Origin: an uncultured Clostridia bacterium
GTDB taxonomy: Bacteria > Bacillota > Clostridia > Christensenellales > UBA3700
Assembly (NCBI GenBank): GCA_948471525.1
Contig: CAOKSY010000004.1
Coordinates: 1 to 64,000 of the forward strand
Direction of reading: 5' to 3'
Length of the DNA: 64,000 nucleotides
In this document: positions 25,570 to 34,307 of the stretch, piece after piece
How positions within the stretch are numbered: the first letter of the stretch is position 1
Layout of the letters: each line of letters begins with the position of its first letter
Notes under the pieces: generated by a model
The model's input: only the letters and a program-made list of their open reading frames with translations
Database searches by the model: none
Told to the model about the DNA's origin: nothing
Made by a program: the position numbers and the translations under genes

Positions 25570-26444
25570 TTGTAGGCGTAAAATTCGGGAACGGCGGAAA
25601 GCAATACTATTTCGATCCGCTGAATATAAAATTCGAAGAGGGGGACGGAGTCATCGTCGAGACGGTGCGCGGACTCGAATTCGCTCATATATCGCAGTCG
25701 AATACGGAAGTGTCCGACGAGGAGTTGAAAAATCCTCTCAAACCCGTAGTTCGCAAGGCTACCAAAGAGGACGAGCAGAGAGCAAAAGAGAACGAGGAGA
25801 AAAAAGAGGGCGCGATGAAACTGTGCCAAAAGCACATCGAAAAGCACGACCTCAAAATGAAACTCGTAGACGCGGAATATACGTTCGACAGATCAAAAGT
25901 TATATTCAGTTTTACCGCCGAGGGCAGGATAGATTTCAGAGAACTGGTCAAAGATCTCGCGTCAAAGATGAGGATGCGTATAGAGCTGAGACAGATATAC
26001 GAACGCGACGATATAAAGATCAGAGGATCTATGGGAATATGCGGCAGAGAGTGCTGTTGTATCACCCATCTTGCGGACTATGAGAAGTCGACGGTAAAAA
26101 TGGCTAAGAATCAAAATATTTCGCTCAATCCCGCAAAGGTCAGCGGTATGTGCGGAAAACTTATGTGCTGTCTCAGATACGAAAACGACTTTTACGTAGA
26201 CGCAAATAAGCGTTTGCCCAAAGTAGGCGCGACGGTGAGAGTGCAGGAAGGTCAGGGACGCGTGGACGAAACGGATATACTCAAAGAGAGGATAAAAGTC
26301 TCTATAGAGAAAAACGACGGAGTGGAGCAGAGATACTACAACGTCGGAGAATTCGAAGTGCTTACCTGTCCCAAGGCTCAAGCGAGGAGCGGAGCGCAGG
26401 AAGAGTACGACGAAAGAGAACTTGAAAAACTCGAAGAAAGATAA
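25560..26444 (+). CDS. ricT: RicT (YaaT/PSP1 family) regulatory iron-sulfur protein
   Basis: A 294-residue PSP1-family protein. In Bacillus subtilis, RicT with RicA and RicF forms an iron-sulfur complex needed for mRNA processing by RNase Y and for sporulation and competence. The N-terminal part opens IIVGVKFGNGGKQYYFDP. The cysteine-rich core is GICGRECCCITHL and MCGKLMCCLRYE. The C-terminal ~40 residues are charged. It overlaps holB by ten bases, the same order as in Bacillus (holB-yaaT). A clear terminator follows. No ricA or ricF gene is in the window. Confidence 0.93.
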   Translation: MPIIVGVKFGNGGKQYYFDPLNIKFEEGDGVIVETVRGLEFAHISQSNTEVSDEELKNPLKPVVRKATKEDEQRAKENEEKKEGAMKLCQKHIEKHDLKMKLVDAEYTFDRSKVIFSFTAEGRIDFRELVKDLASKMRMRIELRQIYERDDIKIRGSMGICGRECCCITHLADYEKSTVKMAKNQNISLNPAKVSGMCGKLMCCLRYENDFYVDANKRLPKVGATVRVQEGQGRVDETDILKERIKVSIEKNDGVEQRYYNVGEFEVLTCPKAQARSGAQEEYDERELEKLEER

Positions 26445-26450
26445 ATCGCG

Positions 26451-26476
26451 ACCGCCTATAATGGCGGTTCTTTTTT
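26451..26476 (+). terminator. Intrinsic terminator of the rex-to-ricT unit
   Basis: ACCGCC (26451-26456) and GGCGGT (26463-26468) with loop TATAAT, followed by TCTTTTTT. Confidence 0.85.
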
Positions 26477-26589
26477 GATCGGGAAGAGGAATATAATAAA
26501 GCGAAAACAGGCGGAGACGGGTCGGAGCGCGCCGTATGCCGCGCCGCGCCAAATATCAACATTTTGCGATATAATTTTGCGTCTATCTC

Positions 26590-26618
26590 TTTACAAAATA
26601 GGCGCGTTGTGATAAAAT
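26590..26618 (+). promoter_or_regulatory. Sigma-A promoter of the ferredoxin gene
   Basis: TTTACA (26590-26595), 17-bp spacer, TAAAAT (26613-26618), 32 bases before the ATG. A further TATAAT near 26570 could be a second -10. Confidence 0.7.
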
Positions 26619-26650
26619 AAACTTAATTACATAAAAAGGAGAATTATGTT

Positions 26651-26821
26651 ATGGCATACGTTATCGGTGATGACTGCATCAAATGCGGCGCTTGCGCTGA
26701 GGGATGTCCCGTGAGCGCTATTTCTGAGGGCGATGACAAGTACGTTATCGACGCAGATACCTGCATCAGTTGCGGTTCTTGCGCAGCAGGCTGCCCTGTA
26801 GGAACTATTTCCGAAGAGTAA
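26651..26821 (+). CDS. 2[4Fe-4S] ferredoxin
   Basis: A 56-residue clostridial-type ferredoxin, an electron carrier for pyruvate:ferredoxin oxidoreductase, hydrogenases and similar enzymes. It has two cluster motifs, CIKCGACAEGCP and CISCGSCAAGCP, each with the CxxCxxCxxxCP spacing. ATG 26651 is used; the ATG at 26646 is in another frame and soon stops. AAAGGAG lies 12 bases upstream. Monocistronic with its own promoter and a strong terminator, which suits an abundant protein. Codon choice is narrow (mostly TGC for Cys), in line with high expression. Confidence 0.95.
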   Translation: MAYVIGDDCIKCGACAEGCPVSAISEGDDKYVIDADTCISCGSCAAGCPVGTISEE

Positions 26822-26892
26822 TATTCCTCACGGCAAGTCTTTTCGGCATACGTAGAATATTTTACGGTATTGCACGGAAGCGGATGAATTGG

Positions 26893-26930
26893 AATTTTCC
26901 GTCAGTTTGATACCGACGGAAAATTTTTTT
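26893..26930 (+). terminator. Intrinsic terminator of the ferredoxin gene
   Basis: An 11-bp perfect stem (26893-26903 with 26915-26925) ends in a T-tract to 26930. Confidence 0.9.
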
Positions 26931-26972
26931 TACGCCGATCGGCGTTATTTATCATATCTTTACGTTTTGAGG

Positions 26973-27001
26973 TTGACGGCAAACTTTTATATTGATATAA
27001 T
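26973..27001 (+). promoter_or_regulatory. Sigma-A promoter of the GT8/ABC unit
   Basis: TTGACG (26973-26978), 17-bp spacer, TATAAT (26996-27001). The expected transcript start near 27008 supports the ATG at 27047. Confidence 0.8.
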
Positions 27002-27046
27002 TACTATTATAGAGTTTTGGACAAGACTTTAATCAGCGAGGTGTCT

Positions 27047-27898
27047 ATGGCAGAAAGAAGCGAAGAGCGCATACACGTATGTTATTGCGGCAATGAAAAG
27101 GTTTTTCCTATTATCTTGCTCAGCGCGATCTCTATCGCCAAATATACAACTGCTCCGGTATCTCTGTATATAGTGACCGCTACTCTTACTAGGATAAACG
27201 AAAAATTCGTTGCCATCGATCCGTCGAGAGCGGATATAATCACCGATGCTTTGCGCAGGGGAAATGCCGACAGCGAAGCTAAGATAATAGACGCTACAGA
27301 CGTCTACGAAAAAGTTTTGGGAGGCGGCAGAAACGAGAATTCCAAGTATACTCCGTATACGCTTTTGCGGCTTGTGTTGCCATCGCTCAATCTTTGCGAC
27401 AAAATGATATATCTAGACGCGGACACTATGTGCTGTTCCGATCTCAATCAATTATGGCAAGTCGATCTGTCGGGATATGAATTCGCGGCGGTGCGAGATC
27501 ATATGGGGCAGCATTTTATCGGCAAGGATTATGTAAATGCGGGAGTTCTGTTTCTCAATTTTCCCGAGATAGAGAAGAGCGGACTTTTTGACAGATGCTT
27601 AGCCAAAGTCAAAGGGAAAAAGTTGTTTTTCTCCGATCAGACGGTACTCAACAAGTACGGCAAAAAAATACTCAGACTGCCGAGAAAATTCAACGAACAG
27701 CGCCAGGCGACAGAGGGCGAGACTGTGGTCAAGCACTTCTGTCAGGGAATAAAGTGGATTCCTTTCCACGTGTACAACATCAAGCAGTCGGAGAGGGAGC
27801 AAGTACGTCAAAAATTAAAGATTGATTTTTTTGAAGATATATATCGGATATACGACGAACTTCAAGCAAAATACGCTTTTGAGAAAGGTAGAGAATGA
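27047..27898 (+). CDS. Glycosyltransferase family 8 protein
   Basis: A 283-residue GT-A fold retaining glycosyltransferase that transfers a sugar from a UDP-sugar. The metal-binding DxD is D124-AD126 in MIYLDADTM, with NAGVLFLNF and HFCQGIKWIPF as the acceptor and C-terminal metal-site segments. No membrane helix or signal is seen, so it acts in the cytoplasm. ATG 27047 follows GCGAGGTG; the TTG at 27017 has no ribosome site. Its stop overlaps the ABC ATPase start (ATGA), so the three genes are coupled. This suggests that the exporter moves a glycosylated product or a glycan. The product is unknown. Confidence 0.88.
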   Translation: MAERSEERIHVCYCGNEKVFPIILLSAISIAKYTTAPVSLYIVTATLTRINEKFVAIDPSRADIITDALRRGNADSEAKIIDATDVYEKVLGGGRNENSKYTPYTLLRLVLPSLNLCDKMIYLDADTMCCSDLNQLWQVDLSGYEFAAVRDHMGQHFIGKDYVNAGVLFLNFPEIEKSGLFDRCLAKVKGKKLFFSDQTVLNKYGKKILRLPRKFNEQRQATEGETVVKHFCQGIKWIPFHVYNIKQSEREQVRQKLKIDFFEDIYRIYDELQAKYAFEKGRE

Positions 27899-28848
27899 AC
27901 AACATAAATCACGCTGTAATTATCGAACATCTTACTAAATCGTACGGCGACGTCAAAGCGGTCGACGACATATCATTTCACGTTCAGAAGGGATCTTTGT
28001 TTGCCTTTTTGGGAATCAACGGCGCGGGCAAAAGCACGACCATCAATATAATTTGTTCGATACTTAAGAAAGACGGCGGCAAGGTATACGTCAACGGATT
28101 CGATCTCGACACGCAGTCGGCGGATATTCGCAACGAGATAGGCATAGTGTTTCAGAGCAGCGTGTTGGATATGGGGCTTACGGTCAAACAAAATCTCGAT
28201 ATAAGAGCGTCTTTCTATTCGCTTTCCAAAGAAGAGAAGAAAAAGACCGTCGATTCGATAGTTGAACTTTTAGAGCTTAAACCTATCCTCGACAGACCGG
28301 TCAAAAACCTCAGCGGCGGACAGATGCGCCGCGTGGATATAGCCAGAGCTATGGTTCACCGTCCCAAGTTGTTGATATTGGACGAGCCTACCACGGGTCT
28401 CGATCCCAAGACGCGTCTCAACGTATGGGCGCTTATCGATAGGATAAGACAGGAGACAGGTATGACCGTATTCCTCACTACTCATTATCTCGAAGAGGCG
28501 GAAAAAGCCACCGACGTAGTGATAATGGACAAGGGCAGCATAATCGCGCAGGGCGCTCCCAACGAACTCAAGAATCTCTATTCGTGCGACAATATTATCT
28601 GCTATAGAGCGCGCGACGGTAAATTTGACGGAAGTCTTGAAAAAGACGGCTTGAGATATGTCTACGACGACGAGCACTGCTGCTATAAGATAGCGATACG
28701 CGATACCGATCAGGCAAAAAAAATCATTGCCAAATACGACGGATATCTCACCGATATAGAGATAATAAAGGGTACGATGGACGACGTGTTCCTCAACGTG
28801 ACGGGACAGAAGAATATCGCGGACGGAGGCAAAAATGGCGAAGAATAA
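27895..28848 (+). CDS. ABC transporter ATP-binding protein (ABC-2 / DrrA type)
   Basis: A 317-residue ATPase driving the permease encoded next. Walker A is G40-INGAGKST, the signature is LSGGQMRRVDIARAM, Walker B is LLILDEPTTGLDP and the switch His is in FLTTHYLEEAEKA. The C-terminal ~80 residues are the extra domain common in DrrA- and NodI-type exporters. It overlaps the GT8 gene by four bases and the permease gene by fourteen. Likely an exporter of a lipid-linked glycan, glycolipid or drug-like molecule. Confidence 0.93.
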   Translation: MNNINHAVIIEHLTKSYGDVKAVDDISFHVQKGSLFAFLGINGAGKSTTINIICSILKKDGGKVYVNGFDLDTQSADIRNEIGIVFQSSVLDMGLTVKQNLDIRASFYSLSKEEKKKTVDSIVELLELKPILDRPVKNLSGGQMRRVDIARAMVHRPKLLILDEPTTGLDPKTRLNVWALIDRIRQETGMTVFLTTHYLEEAEKATDVVIMDKGSIIAQGAPNELKNLYSCDNIICYRARDGKFDGSLEKDGLRYVYDDEHCCYKIAIRDTDQAKKIIAKYDGYLTDIEIIKGTMDDVFLNVTGQKNIADGGKNGEE

Positions 28849-29824
28849 AGCGAAAAACGCAGATATATTTTTTCAGTTGACGAAAAGACATTTGCTTGTA
28901 TTTTTCGGCAACAAAGTTCGCGTTATGTATACGCTTCTCGTGCCCGTGATAATTTTTGTTGTGTATATATTATTTCTGCGCGATCTCGAAATGCTTACTA
29001 TTCAGAACGAACTGATAAAGATGGGCATAATCGATGACGCGACTATGTGGCACTATTGCGAGACTTTGGTGGACTCGTGGATGATAAGCGGCATCATAGG
29101 ACTGTCGACGATCACAGTAGCTTTGCAGGCGAATACGATCATCGTAGAGGATAAGCAGAACGGCGTAAACAGAGATTTTGCCTCTTCGCCTATAAACAAG
29201 AACGTATTGATAGCCAGCTATTTCTTCTATAACTTTATCGTAACCGTTTTGGTATGCTTGGTATTCTTTGCGATATGCCTTATTTATCTCGCGGTGATGG
29301 GAGAATTCCTTATTACTTTCGCCAACGTGCTCACGGTATTTGCGGTAATGCTTTATTCGACCGTGTCGGCTACGCTTTTGACGGTATTCGTGTGTTCGTT
29401 CGTTAAGACGGAAGGCACTATGATGAGCATAGTTGCGGTGTTTTCCACGGCGATAGGATTTTTGATAGGTGCGTATATGCCTTTGGGCATGCTTCCCGAA
29501 TGGGTTCAGGGCGTTTGCGGATTTATACCGGGTACCTATTCGTGCGCGTTGCTAAGATACGGTTTTATGGCAAAACCGCTGAGCGAACTTACCGTGTACG
29601 TCACCGACGTGCTTCAACTCGAAGGCGGAGCGGAATTGCTGAATACGCTGACAGGCAATTTCGGATACAATCTCAATTTCTTCGGCACGAGCGTGTCAGC
29701 GCCGTTCCAGGCTTTGGCGATAGCGGTGTTTATAATAGCGTTTTTGGCGCTCAATATCGGAGTCGGCAACAATCTCGCGGCAGTGCTTGGTATGGGAAAG
29801 AGAAAAAAGAAAAATAAGAAATAA
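28835..29824 (+). CDS. ABC-2 family exporter permease
   Basis: A 329-residue membrane protein with six predicted helices: one near residues 28-48, a large extracellular loop, then five between about 85 and 315. This is the ABC-2 layout seen in DrrB, NodJ and TagG relatives. The segment QNGVNRDFASSPINKNVL is the typical coupling region after the second helix. It ends in a basic tail (GKRKKKNKK). It starts inside the ATPase gene (14-base overlap) with GGAGG upstream. A terminator follows about 40 bases downstream. Confidence 0.88.
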   Translation: MAKNKAKNADIFFQLTKRHLLVFFGNKVRVMYTLLVPVIIFVVYILFLRDLEMLTIQNELIKMGIIDDATMWHYCETLVDSWMISGIIGLSTITVALQANTIIVEDKQNGVNRDFASSPINKNVLIASYFFYNFIVTVLVCLVFFAICLIYLAVMGEFLITFANVLTVFAVMLYSTVSATLLTVFVCSFVKTEGTMMSIVAVFSTAIGFLIGAYMPLGMLPEWVQGVCGFIPGTYSCALLRYGFMAKPLSELTVYVTDVLQLEGGAELLNTLTGNFGYNLNFFGTSVSAPFQALAIAVFIIAFLALNIGVGNNLAAVLGMGKRKKKNKK

Positions 29825-29863
29825 AAGAACCGCCGATAGCGGTATATTTCATAGGGATTAAAG

Positions 29864-29893
29864 CAAGGGCAATAAAACTGTCCTTGTTTTTTT
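29864..29893 (+). terminator. Intrinsic terminator of the GT8/ABC unit
   Basis: CAAGGGCA (29864-29871) pairs with TGTCCTTG (29879-29886), 8 bp with one wobble pair, followed by TTTTTTT. Confidence 0.8.
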
Positions 29894-29912
29894 ATTACAA
29901 TTATGCTATAAT
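29884..29912 (+). promoter_or_regulatory. Promoter of the small orphan gene
   Basis: TTGTTT (29884-29889), 17-bp spacer, extended -10 TGC-TATAAT (29904-29912). Its -35 lies inside the U-tract of the preceding terminator. Confidence 0.7.
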
Positions 29913-29954
29913 ATTTGTACGATAAACAGTAATTTACAAGTGAGGCGAGAAATT

Positions 29955-30122
29955 ATGAACACCGAAATTCAGGTTGCTATTGATAAATTTAAAGAGGTAA
30001 AAGATATATTAAAAAAATTTGATAGCAAAGATGAGGCAATAGAGTATCTGGTCAATGAAACAAAATTATCAAAAGAAGAATGTTCTACTGCATACGACAT
30101 TATTATTAAAATTGAAAATTAA
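29955..30122 (+). CDS. Small acidic/lysine-rich orphan protein
   Basis: A 55-residue, mostly helical soluble protein (MNTEIQVAIDKFKEVKDILK... ending IIIKIEN) with alternating Lys and Glu. It is more AT-rich than its neighbours. The ATG at 29955 has GAGGCGAG upstream, and a good promoter lies 42 bases before the start. The pattern KDEAIEYLVNETKLSKEECSTAYDII resembles a small UBA- or HTH-like helical bundle, but I do not recognise a family. No partner gene is adjacent. It could be a regulator or an adaptor. Confidence 0.6.
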   Translation: MNTEIQVAIDKFKEVKDILKKFDSKDEAIEYLVNETKLSKEECSTAYDIIIKIEN

Positions 30123-30160
30123 ATTTCAATTTATATTTAATTCTTTAATAAATTCTAGTA

Positions 30161-30180
30161 AAGTATAGCGCACTATACTT
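30161..30180. repeat. Small palindrome in the gap before pyrB
   Basis: AAGTATAG (30161-30168) and CTATACTT (30173-30180) with loop CGCA. No T-tract follows, so it is not a clear terminator. The rest of this 269-base gap is AT-rich, with one GC-rich palindrome near 30276-30290. Confidence 0.5.
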
Positions 30181-30329
30181 CACAAGCGAATATAGCGAGC
30201 TGTTTCTTTGCTCACAAGAAAATCCCTATAACAGATATCTTTAAAATCGGCGATTTTTTTGCGCCTGATGTTCCTGCGCGCGGCGCGCACAGCGTATAAA
30301 TATATAATAAATTTTAAAAAAGTACCGCC

Positions 30330-30359
30330 TTGTTCTTTTAATTTATTATATTTTATGTT
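30330..30359 (+). promoter_or_regulatory. Probable promoter of the pyr operon
   Basis: TTGTTC (30330-30335), 18-bp spacer, TATGTT (30354-30359), 32 bases before the pyrB ATG. The leader is too short for a PyrR-type attenuator, and no such hairpin pair is visible. Confidence 0.45.
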
Positions 30360-30391
30360 AAGATATAAGAGTATAAGTATACGGAGGTCAA

Positions 30392-31309
30392 ATGAAGAGA
30401 GATTTTCTTACGATGGCGGACGCGGACAAGTCCTTGATAGAGGAATTGCTTTCGCGAGCCGACTTTATGAAGAAGAGCATAGTAGACGGTCGCAAGTCTA
30501 TGGATATGCTGAAGGGCAAGAGCGTGGTAACGCTTTTTTACGAGAACTCCACCCGTACGAGATGCTCGTTTGAGTCTGCCGCGAAATATCTCGGAGCAAG
30601 TACTCTCGCTATCACTACGAGCGGCTCAAGTGTAAAGAAGGGCGAGAGTCTTATAGATACCGCTGTTACGCTCGATAAGATGATGGCGGACGTCATAGTT
30701 ATCAGACACTCTGTCGCGGGAGCTCCGCATATTGTCGCCGCGCATACCAAAGCAAGCGTAATAAACGCGGGAGACGGTATGCACGCGCATCCCACTCAAG
30801 CTTTGTTGGATATGTACACGATGAGAGAAAAATTCGGATCTCTCAAAGGATTGGAAGTGGCGATAATCGGCGACGTCAAACACTCGAGAGTTGCGCAGAG
30901 CAATATAGTCGGACTCAGTAAAATGGGCGCAAAAGTCAAGGTGTTCGCTCCCAATACGCTTATGCCCAAAGGCATAGAGAACCAGCCCTGCAAAGTCTGC
31001 GCCGACGCAAAAGAAGCTTTTGAAGGCAGCGACGTGATTATGGGGTTGAGGATACAGCTCGAAAGACAGCAAAAGGGATTGTTCCCGAGTATCGAAGAAT
31101 ACAATGAATTTTACGGCGTGACCGCAGAGAGAATGAGGTCGTGCAACAAGGGAGCTATAGTTATGCATCCCGGACCTGCCAACAGGGGGATAGAGATAGA
31201 CTGCGACGTGCTCGATTCGCAGATATGTTATAAGGACGAACAGGTCGTCAACGGCGTCGCCACGAGAATGGCGCTGCTCGAGTGGGCGACGGGAGCAGAT
31301 ATTAAATAA
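30392..31309 (+). CDS. pyrB: Aspartate carbamoyltransferase, catalytic subunit
   Basis: A 305-residue enzyme joining carbamoyl phosphate and aspartate, the committed step of pyrimidine synthesis. The carbamoyl phosphate loop is S53-TRTR with the following CSFESAAKYLGA. The HPTQALLD motif and GDVKHSRVAQSN segment are also typical, and the aspartate-binding MGLRIQLERQ is near residue 213. Start ATG with CGGAGG upstream. It heads the pyr operon. No pyrI regulatory subunit gene follows, so it should be the unregulated trimer type. Carbamoyl phosphate synthase genes are not in the window. Confidence 0.96.
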   Translation: MKRDFLTMADADKSLIEELLSRADFMKKSIVDGRKSMDMLKGKSVVTLFYENSTRTRCSFESAAKYLGASTLAITTSGSSVKKGESLIDTAVTLDKMMADVIVIRHSVAGAPHIVAAHTKASVINAGDGMHAHPTQALLDMYTMREKFGSLKGLEVAIIGDVKHSRVAQSNIVGLSKMGAKVKVFAPNTLMPKGIENQPCKVCADAKEAFEGSDVIMGLRIQLERQQKGLFPSIEEYNEFYGVTAERMRSCNKGAIVMHPGPANRGIEIDCDVLDSQICYKDEQVVNGVATRMALLEWATGADIK

Positions 31310-31328
31310 TTGCGCATAGGAGAGAAAT

Positions 31329-32579
31329 ATGGCTATACTTATCAAAGACGCATACGTAGACGGAAAGAAGAAAGATATCGTCGTAGAAGGCAACAGGATC
31401 TCGGCTATCGCCGAAGGCATCTCGGGTAAATACGACGAGGTTATAAATGCGGACGGACTGACCGCTTTGCCGGCTTTTATAGATATGCATACGCATTTGA
31501 GAGAACCGGGATTTGAATATAAAGAAGATATTTCCAGCGGTAGCGCGGCGGCAGTGGCAGGCGGATTTTCCGCAGTGTGCTGTATGCCTAATACAAGACC
31601 CGTTACCGACAATAAATACATCGTCAAGTATATCGTCGACAGAGCGCGCGAAGTAGATCTCGCCAAGGTCTATCCTATAGGCGCGATCACGGTAGGGCTT
31701 AAGGGCGAGACTATGGCGGAGATGGGCAGTATGCAAAAGGCGGGAGCTATCGCAATGAGCGACGACGGTCAACCTGTAACGAGCGCGCAGATGATGAGAC
31801 TTGCGCTCGAATACGCAAAGGATTACGACTTGCTTCTCTGCAGTCATTGCGAAGATAAGTCGCTCATCAACGACGGCGTAGTCAACGAGGGCGAGAACGC
31901 GACAAAGGCGGGGCTCAAAGGCATACCCAGTTGCGCGGAAGATATCATGATATCCCGCGATATAATACTTGCCGAAATGCTTGATACAAAAGTGCATATA
32001 TGTCACGTAAGCACGGCTAGCGGAGTGCAGTTGATAAGAGAAGCCAAGGCGAGGGGTGTCAAAGTATCTTGCGAGACATGTCCGCATTATATCGCCGGCA
32101 CAGACGAGCTGATACTCGGATACGACGCCGACAGCAAAGTCAATCCGCCTCTTCGCACTGAGAAAGACAGGCAGGCTATATTGGCGGGATTGGCAGACGG
32201 CACGATAGACGTCATAGCGACGGATCACGCGCCTCACCATTATGAAGACAAAAACGTGGATTTCTCTCTTGCCGCCAACGGTATCAGCGGTCTCGAGACG
32301 GCGTTTTCGCTGTGCTATACCTATCTGGTAGACAGCGGTATAATGACTTTGGACAGACTGTCGGAACTTATGAGCGCGAGACCTGCCCGTTTGTTGGGAT
32401 TGGAGAGCGGCAGCATAAGCGAAGGCGGACTTGCCGACATAGCGCTCGTAGATCTGAATTGCGAGTACGTCATAGATTCCGGAAAATTCAGATCGAAGGG
32501 TAAAAACACTCCCTTTGACGGTTGGAAAGTCAAAGGCAAAGTCGTCAGGACTTTGGTAGAGGGCAAAGTAAAATTTTAA
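31329..32579 (+). CDS. pyrC: Dihydroorotase (type I)
   Basis: A 416-residue zinc amidohydrolase that closes carbamoyl-aspartate to dihydroorotate. Metal ligands are H54 and H56 in DMHTHLREPG, then His in LLCSHCED and ICHVSTASG, and the catalytic Asp in VIATDHAPHH. The size and the LREPG motif put it in the AllB/PyrC type I group. It starts 19 bases after pyrB with AGGAGA. Confidence 0.95.
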   Translation: MAILIKDAYVDGKKKDIVVEGNRISAIAEGISGKYDEVINADGLTALPAFIDMHTHLREPGFEYKEDISSGSAAAVAGGFSAVCCMPNTRPVTDNKYIVKYIVDRAREVDLAKVYPIGAITVGLKGETMAEMGSMQKAGAIAMSDDGQPVTSAQMMRLALEYAKDYDLLLCSHCEDKSLINDGVVNEGENATKAGLKGIPSCAEDIMISRDIILAEMLDTKVHICHVSTASGVQLIREAKARGVKVSCETCPHYIAGTDELILGYDADSKVNPPLRTEKDRQAILAGLADGTIDVIATDHAPHHYEDKNVDFSLAANGISGLETAFSLCYTYLVDSGIMTLDRLSELMSARPARLLGLESGSISEGGLADIALVDLNCEYVIDSGKFRSKGKNTPFDGWKVKGKVVRTLVEGKVKF

Positions 32580-32606
32580 GCGAATAAGATTTTTTAGGAG
32601 ATAAAG

Positions 32607-33512
32607 ATGATAATCGACAGATTAATTGACAAGATCAAACTCACCGACAATCCATCGGTAATAGGACTGGACACCTGCATTGACTATCTTCCCGATCCGA
32701 TGAGAGAGAAGTGCGTTACGCTCGAAGAGTGCGCCAAGCAGATAAGCAAATTCAATTTCGATCTTATCGACGTACTCAAGGACGTAATTCCCGCGGTCAA
32801 AGTTCAGGTCGCTTATTACGAGATGTACGGCGTGGCGGGAATGCAGGCTTTTGCAGATACGGTCAAATACGCGAGAGAAAACGGACTTTTCGTCATTGCG
32901 GATATAAAGCGCAACGACATAGGCTCTACCGCGAGCGCGTACAGCAAGGGATATATCGGCAAGACAAAACTCGCCGACGGAGTTGAAGTTACTCCTTATG
33001 AAAGCGACTTTATCACAGTCAACGGATATCTCGGCAGCGACGGAATATTGCCTTTCGTAGCGGACTGCAAGCAGTACGACAAGGGCGCGTTCGTGCTTGT
33101 AAAGACTTCCAATCCCACAAGCGGCGAGTTGCAGGACAAGAAAATGGAAGACGGCAATACGCTCTACGACAATATGGCGACGCTCGTCGACGGATGGGGA
33201 AAAGACTTGATAGGCAAGTACGGATACAGCAGTATCGGCGGAGTGGTCGGCGCGACGCATACGGAGCAGGCAAAACTCATACGCAAGGCTCATCCGAATA
33301 TGTTTTTCCTTATACCGGGTTACGGAGCGCAGGGCGGCAAGGCGAAAGACCTCGCGGTATGTTTCGAGAACGGTATCGGCGGTATCGTCAATTCTTCTCG
33401 AGGTATACTTTGCGCTTACAGAAAAGACGCTTACAGAGGACTTGACTATAAAGAGGCGGCATTGAAGGCAAGCGTGGATATGCAGAAAGACATTTCCAGA
33501 TGTATCAAATAA
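32607..33512 (+). CDS. pyrF: Orotidine 5'-phosphate decarboxylase (long type)
   Basis: A 301-residue TIM-barrel enzyme that decarboxylates OMP to UMP. The catalytic D-K-x-x-D region is FVIADIKRNDIGSTASAY. The phosphate-binding end is LIPGYGAQGG, and IVNSSRGILCAY follows. At ~300 residues it belongs to the longer group 2 enzymes, unlike the ~240-residue type of Bacillus. It follows AGGAGA and sits 27 bases after pyrC. Confidence 0.95.
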   Translation: MIIDRLIDKIKLTDNPSVIGLDTCIDYLPDPMREKCVTLEECAKQISKFNFDLIDVLKDVIPAVKVQVAYYEMYGVAGMQAFADTVKYARENGLFVIADIKRNDIGSTASAYSKGYIGKTKLADGVEVTPYESDFITVNGYLGSDGILPFVADCKQYDKGAFVLVKTSNPTSGELQDKKMEDGNTLYDNMATLVDGWGKDLIGKYGYSSIGGVVGATHTEQAKLIRKAHPNMFFLIPGYGAQGGKAKDLAVCFENGIGGIVNSSRGILCAYRKDAYRGLDYKEAALKASVDMQKDISRCIK

Positions 33513-33524
33513 AGAGGCGCGGAT

Positions 33525-34307
33525 ATGAGTAGGATGGAAGACAGAATTGGCGAGATATTGCTCAACGATCGCGTTGCGGACGGCGTATTCAAGATCAGGG
33601 TAAAGTTCGATTCTTTGCCCGAAGAGATCAGAGGCGGTCAGTTTGCTCACGTCAAACTCAACGACAGAAGCCGTCTCTTGCGAAGACCTTTCTGTATTTG
33701 CGATTACGATAAGAGCGCAAATACGATAGATATGTATTACGCGATAGTTGGCGGCGGCACGAAGGAGCTGTCGACTTACGCGGCGGGCGAAAAGATAAAA
33801 GTAATGCTACCGCTCGGCAACGGATTTAGACCGGATAAGAATTTTAAGAAGATCGTTCTGCTCGGCGGCGGAATGGGCAGCGCGGTGTTGCCCGCCATTC
33901 CGAGGACGGACTCGCAGTTCGAATATTATACTTATCTCGGTTTTGCCAACAAGGGAAAAGTCGTGCTTGAAGAAGAACTGAAAGCCGTATCGAAAGAGAT
34001 CACCGTGGCGACTGACGACGGCAGTTACGGCAAAAAAGGATTTGCCACTTCCATACTCGCTCAGGATATGGAGAGGATAAGACCCGACGCGGTGTTCTGT
34101 TGCGGACCCGAAGTGATGTACAAGGCTTTGGCGAAATCGCTCGAAGGCTTTGACGTGCCTATATTCGTTTCGTTGGAAGCGAGAATGGGATGCGGTATCG
34201 GAGCTTGCCTCGTATGCAACTGCAAAGTCAAGAGAAACGGCGTCGAAGAGTATGCGAGAGTGTGCGTGGAAGGTCCCGTATTTAGATTGGACGAGGTGGC
34301 GCTATGA
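33525..34307 (+). CDS. pyrK: Dihydroorotate dehydrogenase electron transfer subunit
   Basis: A 260-residue flavin and [2Fe-2S] protein that passes electrons from PyrD to NAD. The FAD-binding region has RLLRRPFCICDYD. The NAD-binding fold contains VLLGGGMGSAVLPAI. The cluster cysteines are in MGCGIGACLVCNCKVK and YARVCVEGPVF. It starts 12 bases after pyrF, and its end overlaps pyrD by four bases (ATGA), consistent with a tight 1:1 complex. Confidence 0.95.
   Translation: MSRMEDRIGEILLNDRVADGVFKIRVKFDSLPEEIRGGQFAHVKLNDRSRLLRRPFCICDYDKSANTIDMYYAIVGGGTKELSTYAAGEKIKVMLPLGNGFRPDKNFKKIVLLGGGMGSAVLPAIPRTDSQFEYYTYLGFANKGKVVLEEELKAVSKEITVATDDGSYGKKGFATSILAQDMERIRPDAVFCCGPEVMYKALAKSLEGFDVPIFVSLEARMGCGIGACLVCNCKVKRNGVEEYARVCVEGPVFRLDEVAL

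Noticed and set aside
26646..26650. ATG at 26646 as the ferredoxin start
   Set aside because: That frame reaches a stop after about 17 codons; the frame from 26651 encodes both cluster motifs.
30240..30300. GC-rich palindrome TGCGCGC-G-GCGCGCA as a terminator or riboswitch
   Set aside because: No T-tract and an almost loop-free palindrome; it does not fit a PyrR attenuator or a known riboswitch.
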